Source of the DNA: Clostridium sp. AF37-5
Lineage (GTDB): Bacteria; Bacillota; Clostridia; Lachnospirales; Lachnospiraceae
Assembly: GCF_003477605.1 (NCBI RefSeq)
Contig: NZ_QUDR01000011.1
Location: 1 to 64,000 of the forward strand
DNA: 64,000 nucleotides
Direction of reading: 5' to 3'
In this document: one piece after another, positions 44,042 through 51,540 of the stretch
How the letters are laid out: every line of letters begins with the position of its first letter
How positions within the stretch are numbered: position 1 is the stretch's first letter
Position numbers and translations under genes: made by a program
Notes under the pieces: model-generated
Seen by the model: only the letters and a program-made list of their open reading frames with translations
What the model was told of the DNA's origin: nothing
The model's database searches: none

Positions 44042-45934
44042 CGCCTCGCCACGGTTAATTTTATTAATTACTTTATTCCGATACATGATTTCATCACTTT
44101 CTTTAATGAAAATTTCCATGGTATCCTGCTGCGAAGGAACGCGGCAGGCATACCCATAACTGGCGTGAATATCATATTCTTTACCGCCACTCTCATTGAA
44201 CGCATCCAGATAAGCAACCAATTCTTCCAGATAATGAACCCCCTCATTTTCTGCAATATCTTCGGCAATAATTTCAAATTCATCACCACCGGTACGTGCC
44301 TGAATCACCGCATCCGGACATGCATGATGAATCGCTTCATGCACTTTTTTCAATGCATAATCGCCTTCTATGTGACCATAATTGTCGTTAATTTGCTTCA
44401 TACCATCCATATCGATAATCGCAAGGAAAATCTGCTTTCCCTCCTCTTTTGCCTGCTCGAACATCGGATTCCCGCGATTCTCAAAACCGCGTCGGTTGTA
44501 CATCCCGGTCAGCGCATCGCGGTCATACATTTCTTCCAGTTTTACAACAAGTTTCTGCATTTTCTGATATGTCATAATGTCCTGAAGAAGATTGCCGATA
44601 ATAATGTTCCAATACATATACAGCCGTCCCGTTGTTTCGACATCTATAAATTGCAGCGCCTCATAGCCAAAACATAAATCCTGAAAATGAAGCGGTGCCA
44701 AAAACCACATCTGCGGCTCTTCGCTGCTCATGCATTTAGGAATCAGTTCTCTGCGGTCAAAATGTTCTCTCGTTGGGCTGATATTTTCCCGATTACGAAT
44801 AGCAATCGGCATTTCCATTTTATCGGTAAAGCCTTTGAACTCTTTTTTTTCCAGCCAGCCCTCACACAAACACATGCAGTAATCTTTAAAGCCTTCAATA
44901 TTATAAATATAACGTCCGATTTTCTGTCCGACTTCATCAATCGTATGACATTCACTCATATGAATCGACATAAAATGAAACTGCATTTCACGGTTCTGGC
45001 TAATGTTTTCAGTCTCATACATACGCCGACGGATGGTCATGATCTCCTGTCCCTCACTTGCCATACAGCCACATGATTCCCTCGGCTGCAAAACAGCATC
45101 AAAAAAAACATTCTCCACTTTTTCCGGGCAATCCTGCTTTTTATCAATAATTTGTACTGCCCGCCTGCCCATTTCAAAAAACGGAACCGTTGCCGTCGTA
45201 ATACATGGTGTAAATGCGAGAGAACTGCGCATACCGTCGTACCCACTCACCGCAATATCCTGAGGAATACGATACCCACGCCGAATAAGTTCACTGGCAA
45301 CGGCTGTCGCCATATAATCATTGGCGCAGATAATTCCCTCCGGCTGCGGTTCACCTTCTGCCAAAAACCAGTCGCACGCCTCTTTGCCTTTGTTTTTCCA
45401 AAAATCTCCATAAAAAATCTGATGCTCCCCACAGGAAAGTCCATATTCATTCATTTTACGCTTAAAACAAAGAAGTCTCTCCTGTGCATCCCAGTGGTCT
45501 TCTGGTCCTGTCATAAAACACAGTTTTTTCATCCCATGTTCCTTGACAAAATGATCAAGCAGCCCTTCCATACAGCTGCTGTTATCAACAAGCAGATTAT
45601 TTGCTCCGACCAAAAGCTCGCGGATACTGATAATCGGACAGTGACAGCGTTCTCTTATGTTCTTAATAATGTGCTCTCTGCTGACGATTTCCTCCATCGT
45701 ATCAAGCGCTAAAACAACACCGTCTAACTCTTCGTAAGGCGGCAGTTCCCACAATGTCTGATCTCCGATAAAATAGCGGTGGTTCTGTCCATAATTACCA
45801 TAATTGGAAAACACAGCAACATTATAACCAAGTTCCTTTGCCCCGGTAATAATTCCCTGGCATAAACGGTTTTGAAATTCGCTCGCAGAACGCTCCAAAA
45901 ACACACCAATCGTTTTTCGACTATTATGAAACAT
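44033..45934 (-). CDS. LacI-type ligand sensor fused to GGDEF (putative diguanylate cyclase)
   Basis: A 633-residue cytoplasmic protein. The first ~280 residues resemble the LacI/periplasmic-binding sensor fold (TIGVFLERSASEFQNRLCQGIITG, GIICANDYMATAVASEL, VSGYDG) but lack a DNA-binding head. A linker of ~170 residues precedes a GGDEF domain, with TGMYNRRGFE and ARTGGDEFEII. The RxxD inhibitory site is not at the usual position, so product feedback is probably absent. It would make cyclic-di-GMP in response to a small ligand, probably a sugar. It is 20 bp after cca. Whether the sensor binds ligand is inferred. Confidence 0.85.
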   Translation of the reverse strand: MFHNSRKTIGVFLERSASEFQNRLCQGIITGAKELGYNVAVFSNYGNYGQNHRYFIGDQTLWELPPYEELDGVVLALDTMEEIVSREHIIKNIRERCHCPIISIRELLVGANNLLVDNSSCMEGLLDHFVKEHGMKKLCFMTGPEDHWDAQERLLCFKRKMNEYGLSCGEHQIFYGDFWKNKGKEACDWFLAEGEPQPEGIICANDYMATAVASELIRRGYRIPQDIAVSGYDGMRSSLAFTPCITTATVPFFEMGRRAVQIIDKKQDCPEKVENVFFDAVLQPRESCGCMASEGQEIMTIRRRMYETENISQNREMQFHFMSIHMSECHTIDEVGQKIGRYIYNIEGFKDYCMCLCEGWLEKKEFKGFTDKMEMPIAIRNRENISPTREHFDRRELIPKCMSSEEPQMWFLAPLHFQDLCFGYEALQFIDVETTGRLYMYWNIIIGNLLQDIMTYQKMQKLVVKLEEMYDRDALTGMYNRRGFENRGNPMFEQAKEEGKQIFLAIIDMDGMKQINDNYGHIEGDYALKKVHEAIHHACPDAVIQARTGGDEFEIIAEDIAENEGVHYLEELVAYLDAFNESGGKEYDIHASYGYACRVPSQQDTMEIFIKESDEIMYRNKVINKINRGEALR

Positions 45935-45953
45935 CGAATCACTCCCTCTCCGT

Positions 45954-47345
45954 TTATTTTTTCCACTCTTTCGCTAAAAAGAGCAGTTTCTCTTTCTCGT
46001 TATCTTCCGGATGCGCCAACACATGCTCCAATAACTGTTGCAACATTTCGCCAATTGCCGGTCCCGGTGTCATCCCCATCTGTATCAACTCACGGCCACC
46101 AATTGTCAAATCTTTCACACAGACTGCCTCGCCCGCCTCGCATATTTCCCGATAGCAGCGCTTCGCAGCCTCTAAGCGCATCAATTTTTCCTTCTGTTTA
46201 TATTCACTCTGTGACAACAAATCCGCCTGCTGTAAAGTAAACAAAAGCGGCATTAAATCCGTCCCTGCCTGATTCATCAACCGCCGCATCGCCTGCTTTG
46301 CTTTTCTCGGCTGCGGCTCATCTGACAAAACGCAGTTTTCATGACGTCTGTCGTGATAACGAATTAACGTCGTTACCGTTGCCACGGTTTCATTATCAAA
46401 TTTTAACCGGCGGAGAATTCCCCTCGCCTTCTTAGCTCCGTACTCCGGATGTTTATAAAAATGGGCAATTCCTTCATCATCAACCTGCTTGCAGTCCGGT
46501 TTTGCCACATCATGAAGAAGCGCAGCATAAGCTAACATTACCCGCTCTTTTGTGCGAAATCCCGCCTGCTCTCCCAAATCATTAATATGAGAAATGGCCG
46601 CTAACGAATGATGTCCGACATCAAAACAGTGATGTGGATTTTCCTGCGTCGTGGCAAGCATTTTTTCAAGTTCCGGCAGAAAATATGCGCTTAATCCCGT
46701 CTCTACGGCAAGCAGTAATTTGTCACTTCCCTTTGAAACAATAAGCTTGGTAAGTTCGGTGCGGATTCTCTCGGCACTCACATTTACCAAAGTCGGTGCT
46801 TTTTCCTTTATTGCCAAAAATGTTTTTTCTTCCAGTTCAAACTGAAGCTGTCCGGCAAACCGAATCCCTCGCAGCATTCGGAGTGCATCTTCATCAAACC
46901 GCTCATTTGCCTCACCGACACAACGGATTACTTTTTTTTCTAAATCTTCACGCCCTCCATATAAATCTACGATTCCAACACGCGGATTATACGCCATCGC
47001 ATTAATTGTAAAATCACGGCGTTTTAAATCTTCATTCAAATTGGGCGTAAATAAAACTTCTTTCGGGTGACGGTGGTCTTCATATTCGCCGTCCATGCGG
47101 TAGGTTGTCACTTCATAACCGTCATCACCAATCATAACCGTCACGGTTCCATGCTGGATTCCCGTATCAATGGTACGCCGAAAAAGGGCTTTCACCTGTA
47201 TCGGATTCGCAGACGTTGTAATATCCCAGTCATCCGGTACGCGCCCCAAAAGTGTGTCGCGGACACAGCCTCCCACGGCATATGCCTCGTAACCATTTTC
47301 TTCTAATGTCTCAATAATCGATTTTACCTGTTCAGGAATTTTCAC
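45954..47345 (-). CDS. cca: CCA tRNA nucleotidyltransferase
   Basis: Adds or repairs the 3' CCA end of tRNA. Key motifs: AYAVGGCVRDTLLGR, then VPDDWDITTSA with the metal Asp pair, RRDFTINAMAY, and the RFDEDALRMLRGIRFAGQL segment. A central HD domain (LLHDVAKPD) is present, as in HD-type CCA enzymes with phosphatase activity. The GTG is chosen: a reading from 47390 would begin upstream of the promoter -10 box. GGGTGAT is five bases before the GTG. It is divergent from the TSCPD gene and 19 bp before the GGDEF gene. Confidence 0.96.
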   Translation of the reverse strand: MKIPEQVKSIIETLEENGYEAYAVGGCVRDTLLGRVPDDWDITTSANPIQVKALFRRTIDTGIQHGTVTVMIGDDGYEVTTYRMDGEYEDHRHPKEVLFTPNLNEDLKRRDFTINAMAYNPRVGIVDLYGGREDLEKKVIRCVGEANERFDEDALRMLRGIRFAGQLQFELEEKTFLAIKEKAPTLVNVSAERIRTELTKLIVSKGSDKLLLAVETGLSAYFLPELEKMLATTQENPHHCFDVGHHSLAAISHINDLGEQAGFRTKERVMLAYAALLHDVAKPDCKQVDDEGIAHFYKHPEYGAKKARGILRRLKFDNETVATVTTLIRYHDRRHENCVLSDEPQPRKAKQAMRRLMNQAGTDLMPLLFTLQQADLLSQSEYKQKEKLMRLEAAKRCYREICEAGEAVCVKDLTIGGRELIQMGMTPGPAIGEMLQQLLEHVLAHPEDNEKEKLLFLAKEWKK

Positions 47346-47361
47346 GTTATCACCCAAACAT

Positions 47362-47390
47362 ATTATACCGCTTTTTCCTTTGACAAACAA
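47362..47390 (-). promoter_or_regulatory. sigma-A promoter of cca
   Basis: Minus strand: TTGTTT (47385-47390), 17 bases, TATAAT (47362-47367). It overlaps the promoter of the opposite TSCPD gene at the -35 boxes (47380-47390), so the two promoters probably compete. The leader before the GTG is only about 12 bases. Confidence 0.6.
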
Positions 47391-47408
47391 GCATATTTTC
47401 GCTACAAT
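47380..47408 (+). promoter_or_regulatory. sigma-A promoter of the TSCPD gene
   Basis: TTGACA (47380-47385), 17 bases, TACAAT (47403-47408), about 29 bases before the ATG. Confidence 0.7.
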
Positions 47409-47436
47409 GTAGAGCGAAGGAAAGGAGGGAAGGATA

Positions 47437-47703
47437 ATGAATTACACCTATTATACAAAAGGTACTTGTTCCAAACAGATTGATTTGGAAATTAATGGTG
47501 ACGTTATCACAAATGTAAAGTTTTATGGTGGCTGTGATGGAAATTTGAAAGCCATTCCTGCACTGGTTAATGGATTAACCGTAGATGAAATTTCAAACAA
47601 ATTATCCGGCATCCAGTGTGGATTTAAAGGCACTTCCTGCGGCGACCAGCTGGCTCATGCAGTCAGAGAAGCCTATGAGGCTGAGAAAGCAGCCAATGCC
47701 TAG
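47437..47703 (+). CDS. TSCPD-domain (TIGR03905-like) protein
   Basis: An 88-residue protein. It matches the small TSCPD family: CSKQIDLEI, VKFYGGCDGNLKAIPALVNG, and CGFKGTSCGDQLAHAVREA. The domain is also found at the end of some ribonucleotide reductases, with conserved cysteines likely to bind a metal or be redox-active. Function of the stand-alone form is unknown. AAAGGAGGG precedes the ATG. It has its own promoter and lies before the preQ1 riboswitch. Confidence 0.85.
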   Translation: MNYTYYTKGTCSKQIDLEINGDVITNVKFYGGCDGNLKAIPALVNGLTVDEISNKLSGIQCGFKGTSCGDQLAHAVREAYEAEKAANA

Positions 47704-47725
47704 TAAGACATTGGTCTGCTTTGAC

Positions 47726-47768
47726 TGAGTGTTCGAAACCATCCACTCATTAAACAAAACTAAGGAGA
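47726..47768 (+). promoter_or_regulatory. preQ1-I riboswitch (translational type)
   Basis: P1 TGAGTG/CACTCA, a 12-base loop TTCGAAACCATC, then an A-rich tail TTAAACAAAACTAAGGAG. The loop ACC can pair with AAGG of the tail, placing the Shine-Dalgarno of queT in the pseudoknot. The pattern is close to the Thermoanaerobacter tengcongensis preQ1-I aptamer tail. Binding of preQ1 would block translation of the transporter gene. Confidence 0.85.
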
Positions 47769-47774
47769 GAAAAA

Positions 47775-48251
47775 ATGAAAAGCAAAAAATTAGTATTTAT
47801 CTGTCAGGCAGCCGTTATCGCTGCCCTCTATGTCGTGTTGACTTATGTATTCAGCGCCTTTGCAAGCGGCGTTATTCAAGTTCGTGTTTCTGAAGCATTA
47901 ACCATACTGCCAGCCTTTACACCGGCAGCAATTCCGGGACTTGTCATCGGATGTCTATTGAGCAATACCCTGACCGGGTGTGTTCTTCTCGATATTATTT
48001 TCGGAAGCGTTGCTACCTTAATCGGTGCACTCGGCTCGTATGCACTTCGCCGCCATACATGGCTGGTGCCAATTCCGCCAATTGTTTCCAATATGATTAT
48101 CGTGCCATTTGTCCTTCGTTTTGCCTATGGTGCAACAGACGCATTTCCTTTTATGATAGCAACCGTTGGCGCAGGAGAAATTATTTCCTGTTATTTACTT
48201 GGTATGCTTTTATATGGAGCACTAAAAAAAATGAACCATTCACTGTTCTAA
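47775..48251 (+). CDS. queT: QueT-family queuosine-precursor transporter
   Basis: A 158-residue integral membrane protein (about five helices) of the QueT/ECF-type S-component family. RVSEALTILPAFTPAAIPGLVIGC and SVATLIGALGSYALRR are typical. It brings queuosine precursors (preQ1 or related) into the cell; the energising ECF module is not in the window. The preQ1-I riboswitch in its leader supports the substrate. The ATG follows AAGGAG, which is part of the switch. Confidence 0.92.
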   Translation: MKSKKLVFICQAAVIAALYVVLTYVFSAFASGVIQVRVSEALTILPAFTPAAIPGLVIGCLLSNTLTGCVLLDIIFGSVATLIGALGSYALRRHTWLVPIPPIVSNMIIVPFVLRFAYGATDAFPFMIATVGAGEIISCYLLGMLLYGALKKMNHSLF

Positions 48252-48266
48252 AAATATTTTCGGGCA

Positions 48267-48295
48267 TTGATTTTTACGCTTTATAAGGGTATAAT
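48267..48295 (+). promoter_or_regulatory. sigma-A-type promoter of the VanY-like gene
   Basis: TTGATT (48267-48272), 17 bases, TATAAT (48290-48295), 68 bases before the ATG. Confidence 0.7.
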
Positions 48296-48362
48296 CGTAA
48301 TATTAGGATAAAAATTTCGTGCTTACACGATAATATTCAGTTATTTGAGGATAGAGACACTT

Positions 48363-49235
48363 ATGAAGCGAATACTTTTGATTTTCGCAGTATTCTTTGT
48401 CACCGTGGCAGGAATTTATTACTGGAGACAGACGCACTTACAAACAACGTCCGATTCCATTTCCACGCCCCGTGTGACAACACCATCTGCGACAAAACCG
48501 GAACCGACTGAGCCACCTTTACTTCCCTCAAACCTTGAGAGCATTACAACAAACAATGTTACGGTTCCCTTAGATGTAGTACCCGGCAGTTACACGGCAC
48601 TTGTAAGCCGCGACTATCTGCTGCCATCGACCTATGTACCAAAAGATTTGGTCGAGATTTCCGTTCGATTCAGTTCGAACTCACACGACGACAAACGAAA
48701 AATGCGGCGTGTTGCATCCAAAGCACTGTCAAAAATGTTTCGTGCCGCCGAGAAAAAGGGCATTATTTTATATGGTGTTTCGGGCTACCGTTCGTATGAA
48801 CGCCAGAAATCCATTTACTCAAGAAACGTTGCACTGCATGGAAAAAAAGCGACGGATTCTTTATCCGCAAAACCCGGCAGCAGTGAACATCAAACAGGTC
48901 TTACAATTGATGTTTCCGCCAGTTCGGTAGGCTGCTTATTGACCGAGCGTTTTGGCTCTACCAAAGAGGGTAGATGGCTCGCCAAAAATGCTCACAAATA
49001 CGGCTATATTATCCGCTATCCGAAAGGAAAAACAAAACTTACCGGCTATTCTTACGAACCATGGCACATTCGCTATGTCGGCGTCAGCTATGCCAGTTAC
49101 TTAAAAAAGAATAAGCTGACACTTGAGGAATTATATGGTGTCAACCAAAAAGCGGATGAAAATACACCGAAAGTCGATGTGGAGAATCCCGATGAATATG
49201 AAACCTCACCGCCGTCTCCGGCACCAAATCAATAG
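48363..49235 (+). CDS. D-alanyl-D-alanine carboxypeptidase, VanY-type (M15B)
   Basis: A 290-residue exported zinc peptidase that trims D-Ala from peptidoglycan stem peptides. An N-terminal membrane/signal segment (KRILLIFAVFFVTVAGIYY) is followed by a Thr/Pro-rich linker. The zinc motifs are SSEHQTGLTIDVS (SxHxxGxAxD type) and EPWHIRYVG (ExxHxR type). The ATG is preferred to an ATG six codons earlier because a GAGGAT site is upstream of it, although the spacing (about 12) is long. Together with ddl and the L,D-transpeptidase it points to active wall remodelling. Confidence 0.92.
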   Translation: MKRILLIFAVFFVTVAGIYYWRQTHLQTTSDSISTPRVTTPSATKPEPTEPPLLPSNLESITTNNVTVPLDVVPGSYTALVSRDYLLPSTYVPKDLVEISVRFSSNSHDDKRKMRRVASKALSKMFRAAEKKGIILYGVSGYRSYERQKSIYSRNVALHGKKATDSLSAKPGSSEHQTGLTIDVSASSVGCLLTERFGSTKEGRWLAKNAHKYGYIIRYPKGKTKLTGYSYEPWHIRYVGVSYASYLKKNKLTLEELYGVNQKADENTPKVDVENPDEYETSPPSPAPNQ

Positions 49236-49250
49236 AAAAGGGGTACTTGT

Positions 49251-49982
49251 ATGAGAACCATTATTATTTTAATTTTATATGTTGTTATTACGATTTTAAG
49301 CCTTCCAATGTACCTGATTGAAGCAATTGTGCGGCTTATCAGCCCACGTGCGGCAGCCCACATCGCACAAGTCATTGTTAAGGGAGCGTTTAATCTTGTA
49401 ATGTTTGTTTCGGGCTGCAAAAAGACCATTATTGGCGTAGAAAATATTCCGAAAGACACACCGGTAATGTATGCCGCCAACCACCGAAGCTTTTATGACA
49501 TCATTTTAGCTTACGCAACGGTTCCGAATCAGACCGCTTTTATTTCGAAAATGGAAATTAAGAAAATGCCTTGTGTCGCACAGTGGATGTATTTTTTAAA
49601 TTGTCTGTTTATGGACCGCGGCGATGTAAAACAGAATCTGCAGGTTATTTTATCTGCCATCACACTCGTAAAAAACGGCTATTCCATTTACATTGCACCG
49701 GAGGGAACCCGAAATGCAACCGATACACTGCTTGAATTTAAAGAAGGCAGTATGAAGATTGCCACCAAGGGAAAATGTCCGATTATCCCGGTCTGCTTAT
49801 GCAACACCGAAAATATTTTTGAAAATAATCTGCCTTGGATTAAAAAGGGAAAAATCCTGATTGAATACGGAAAACCAATTTATCCGGAAGAGCTGGATAA
49901 GGAAACAAAAAAACACCTCGGCGTTTACGTGCGTGGAATTATTGAGGAAATGTATGAGGAAAATCGAAAAAAAATCAGCTAA
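49251..49982 (+). CDS. plsC: 1-acyl-sn-glycerol-3-phosphate acyltransferase
   Basis: Acylates lysophosphatidic acid to phosphatidic acid in the membrane. The 243-residue protein has an N-terminal membrane helix, the catalytic motif NHRSFYD (77-83), the glycerol-phosphate motif APEGTRNA near 147 and VPVC-like IIPVCL near 180. AAAAGGGG precedes the ATG. It is 15 bp after the VanY-like gene and on the same strand, so co-transcription is likely. Confidence 0.93.
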   Translation: MRTIIILILYVVITILSLPMYLIEAIVRLISPRAAAHIAQVIVKGAFNLVMFVSGCKKTIIGVENIPKDTPVMYAANHRSFYDIILAYATVPNQTAFISKMEIKKMPCVAQWMYFLNCLFMDRGDVKQNLQVILSAITLVKNGYSIYIAPEGTRNATDTLLEFKEGSMKIATKGKCPIIPVCLCNTENIFENNLPWIKKGKILIEYGKPIYPEELDKETKKHLGVYVRGIIEEMYEENRKKIS

Positions 49983-50057
49983 ACCTTTCTTTTTTTCCCA
50001 TTCCATGATAGAATAGTTCCAGTTTGAAATTTTTATGAAGTGGAGGAATCGCAAACC

Positions 50058-50516
50058 ATGCATATTTTTTTAACTATTTTAGCAATTGTTGCCATTGTAT
50101 TAGTTGTTGTCATGGTCGTTCTTTACTTCTTAGGCAAAAAAATGCAGAAGAAGCAGGACGAATCACAGGCACAGATGCAGGCTGCATCCCAGACAGCAAC
50201 CATTCTTGTCATTGACAAAAAGCGGATGAAATTAAAAGATTCCGGTCTTCCAAAGATGGTTTTGGAAAACACACCGAAATATCTCCGTGGCTCAAAAGTA
50301 CCGATTGTCAAAGCTAAAATCGGACCAAAAGTAATGTCTTTGATGTGTGACGAAAAAATCTTCCCGGTTCTCCCGGTAAAGAAAGAATTAAAAGTTGTCA
50401 TCAGCGGAATTTACATTATGGGCGTCAAAGGACGTAACGTGCTTGACAATCCGGAAGAAAAACTCGGATTCTGGCAAAGAAGTAAATTGAAAGCATTGAA
50501 AAAGGCAGGAAGATAA
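50058..50516 (+). CDS. membrane-anchored conserved protein of unknown function
   Basis: A 152-residue protein. An N-terminal helix (FLTILAIVAIVLVVVMVVLYFLG) anchors a soluble basic domain of about 120 residues that includes LPKMVLENTPKYLRGSKVPIVKAKI and ends in KLKALKKAGR. The soluble part may be a small beta-barrel. No family was recognised. The ATG is preferred over GTG six codons earlier; GGAGG is 11 bases before it. Family-A palindrome copy 2 follows its stop. Confidence 0.7.
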   Translation: MHIFLTILAIVAIVLVVVMVVLYFLGKKMQKKQDESQAQMQAASQTATILVIDKKRMKLKDSGLPKMVLENTPKYLRGSKVPIVKAKIGPKVMSLMCDEKIFPVLPVKKELKVVISGIYIMGVKGRNVLDNPEEKLGFWQRSKLKALKKAGR

Positions 50517-50521
50517 ATATC

Positions 50522-50596
50522 GCAGAAAGATAGAAAAAGCAGCAAGCGGGATATTTGCTCACGCAAATATAGCTTGCTGTTTTTCTATGTTTCTGC
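50522..50596 (+). repeat. palindromic element family A, copy 2
   Basis: A 75-nt palindrome: centre AGCGGGATATTTGC, loop TCAC, GCAAATATAGCT, with arms GCAGAAA-ATAGAAAAAGCAGC and complement. Same internal GGG/A loop as the other copies and a single extra G in the 5' arm. It lies just after a plus-strand gene, in sense. Confidence 0.8.
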
Positions 50597-50664
50597 TTGC
50601 GGATAAGGGAAAGAGAAGCTTGCAGATTAGGGACGTTACTTTTCGTATCTCCCCTTTTCCACCC

Positions 50665-50682
50665 CCCTCCCTTCTCCATTCT
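50665..50682 (+). repeat. 18-bp direct repeat, left copy
   Basis: CCCTCCCTTCTCCATTCT occurs here and again in the right intergenic region at 53159-53176, same orientation. The two copies flank the accessory two-gene region. Confidence 0.7.
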
Positions 50683-50697
50683 TTAATCCAACAAGGT

Positions 50698-50725
50698 TTG
50701 ACATATTTTACTCATATGCTATTAT
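50698..50725 (+). promoter_or_regulatory. sigma-A promoter of the zinc-ribbon protein gene
   Basis: TTGACA (50698-50703), 16 bases, TATTAT (50720-50725), about 33 bases before the ATG. Confidence 0.7.
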
Positions 50726-50757
50726 TTATAAATAAAATAACGGAAGGAGATTGTTTT

Positions 50758-51498
50758 ATGAGTTTAATTAAGTGTCCTGAATGCAAAAAGAAAATCAGTG
50801 ATACTGTATCTTTTTGTCCCAATTGTGGAGCAACCATAACAGACCATATAAAAGAACAGCAGAAAGGAAAAGGAAAAAGCTCAAAAAAAATCATTATAAT
50901 TAGTTTAATTATTTTCTTAATACTTGTGGTTATAGGGTTGGCAACTTTTTTTATAGGAAAACAAATTAAGTCAAATAAAGAAGAAAAATTGATGAAAGAG
51001 CAAGTAAAAAAGCAAGAGGAACAATTCTATAATTATTGTGATACCTATTCCAAAGCATTAAGAGATATACATGAATATTGGCTTGATTATACAAGTCAAA
51101 AAAGAAAAGTGTGGTATAATTGCATTTGGAATATTGAATCGGATGAAACAGATGATTTTACAAAGGATTCAAAAGGGGCTTTTTATAGTGACTTCAATGA
51201 CGCACTTTCAGAATTTAGTAGTAGCAGTTATGTTGAAAGTTTATTAGATGAATGTGTAGAAGATGTCGGAAAAGAAAAAGATTTATATGCAAAACTAGCT
51301 CGTATTAAGTCCAAGAGCAAAAATATATTAGAGTTAAAAAAAATAATTTCTAGTACACATGAAACGGTTACTAATATGTATAAAATGGAAGAAAGTTATG
51401 GGTATAATTACAAAGAATATGATGAAAAAATGGATAACTATTTAGAAGATATAACGGATGCTCAAACAAAAATAGATTCAAAAAAAGAGGAGCGGTAA
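50758..51498 (+). CDS. zinc-ribbon membrane protein with coiled-coil extracellular part
   Basis: A 246-residue protein. The N-terminal CPECKKKISDTVSFCPNCG is a zinc ribbon, followed by a basic linker, one membrane helix (about 46-65) and a long Lys/Glu-rich helical domain. The layout suggests a cytoplasmic zinc ribbon and an outer coiled coil. Its DNA is richer in A than the neighbouring genes, hinting at transfer. GGAAGGAG precedes the ATG. The reading starting at 50587 is not used because it crosses the promoter. Confidence 0.75.
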   Translation: MSLIKCPECKKKISDTVSFCPNCGATITDHIKEQQKGKGKSSKKIIIISLIIFLILVVIGLATFFIGKQIKSNKEEKLMKEQVKKQEEQFYNYCDTYSKALRDIHEYWLDYTSQKRKVWYNCIWNIESDETDDFTKDSKGAFYSDFNDALSEFSSSSYVESLLDECVEDVGKEKDLYAKLARIKSKSKNILELKKIISSTHETVTNMYKMEESYGYNYKEYDEKMDNYLEDITDAQTKIDSKKEER

Positions 51499-51504
51499 AT
51501 TTTT

Positions 51505-51537
51505 ATGGAGGTCATACTTTATAAGTACGACCTCCAT
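51505..51537. terminator. bidirectional terminator between zinc-ribbon and AlbA_2 genes
   Basis: ATGGAGGTC-ATACTTTATAAGTAC-GACCTCCAT: a 9-bp stem plus an inner ACTT/AAGT pairing, flanked by T-rich and A-rich sequence. Confidence 0.8.
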
Positions 51538-51540
51538 TTA

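Noticed and set aside
47346..47390. Longer N-terminus for the CCA-adding enzyme
   Set aside because: The start would lie upstream of the -10 box of its own promoter.
50587..50757. Longer N-terminus for the zinc-ribbon protein
   Set aside because: It would cross a consensus promoter, begins without a site and precedes a start with GGAAGGAG.
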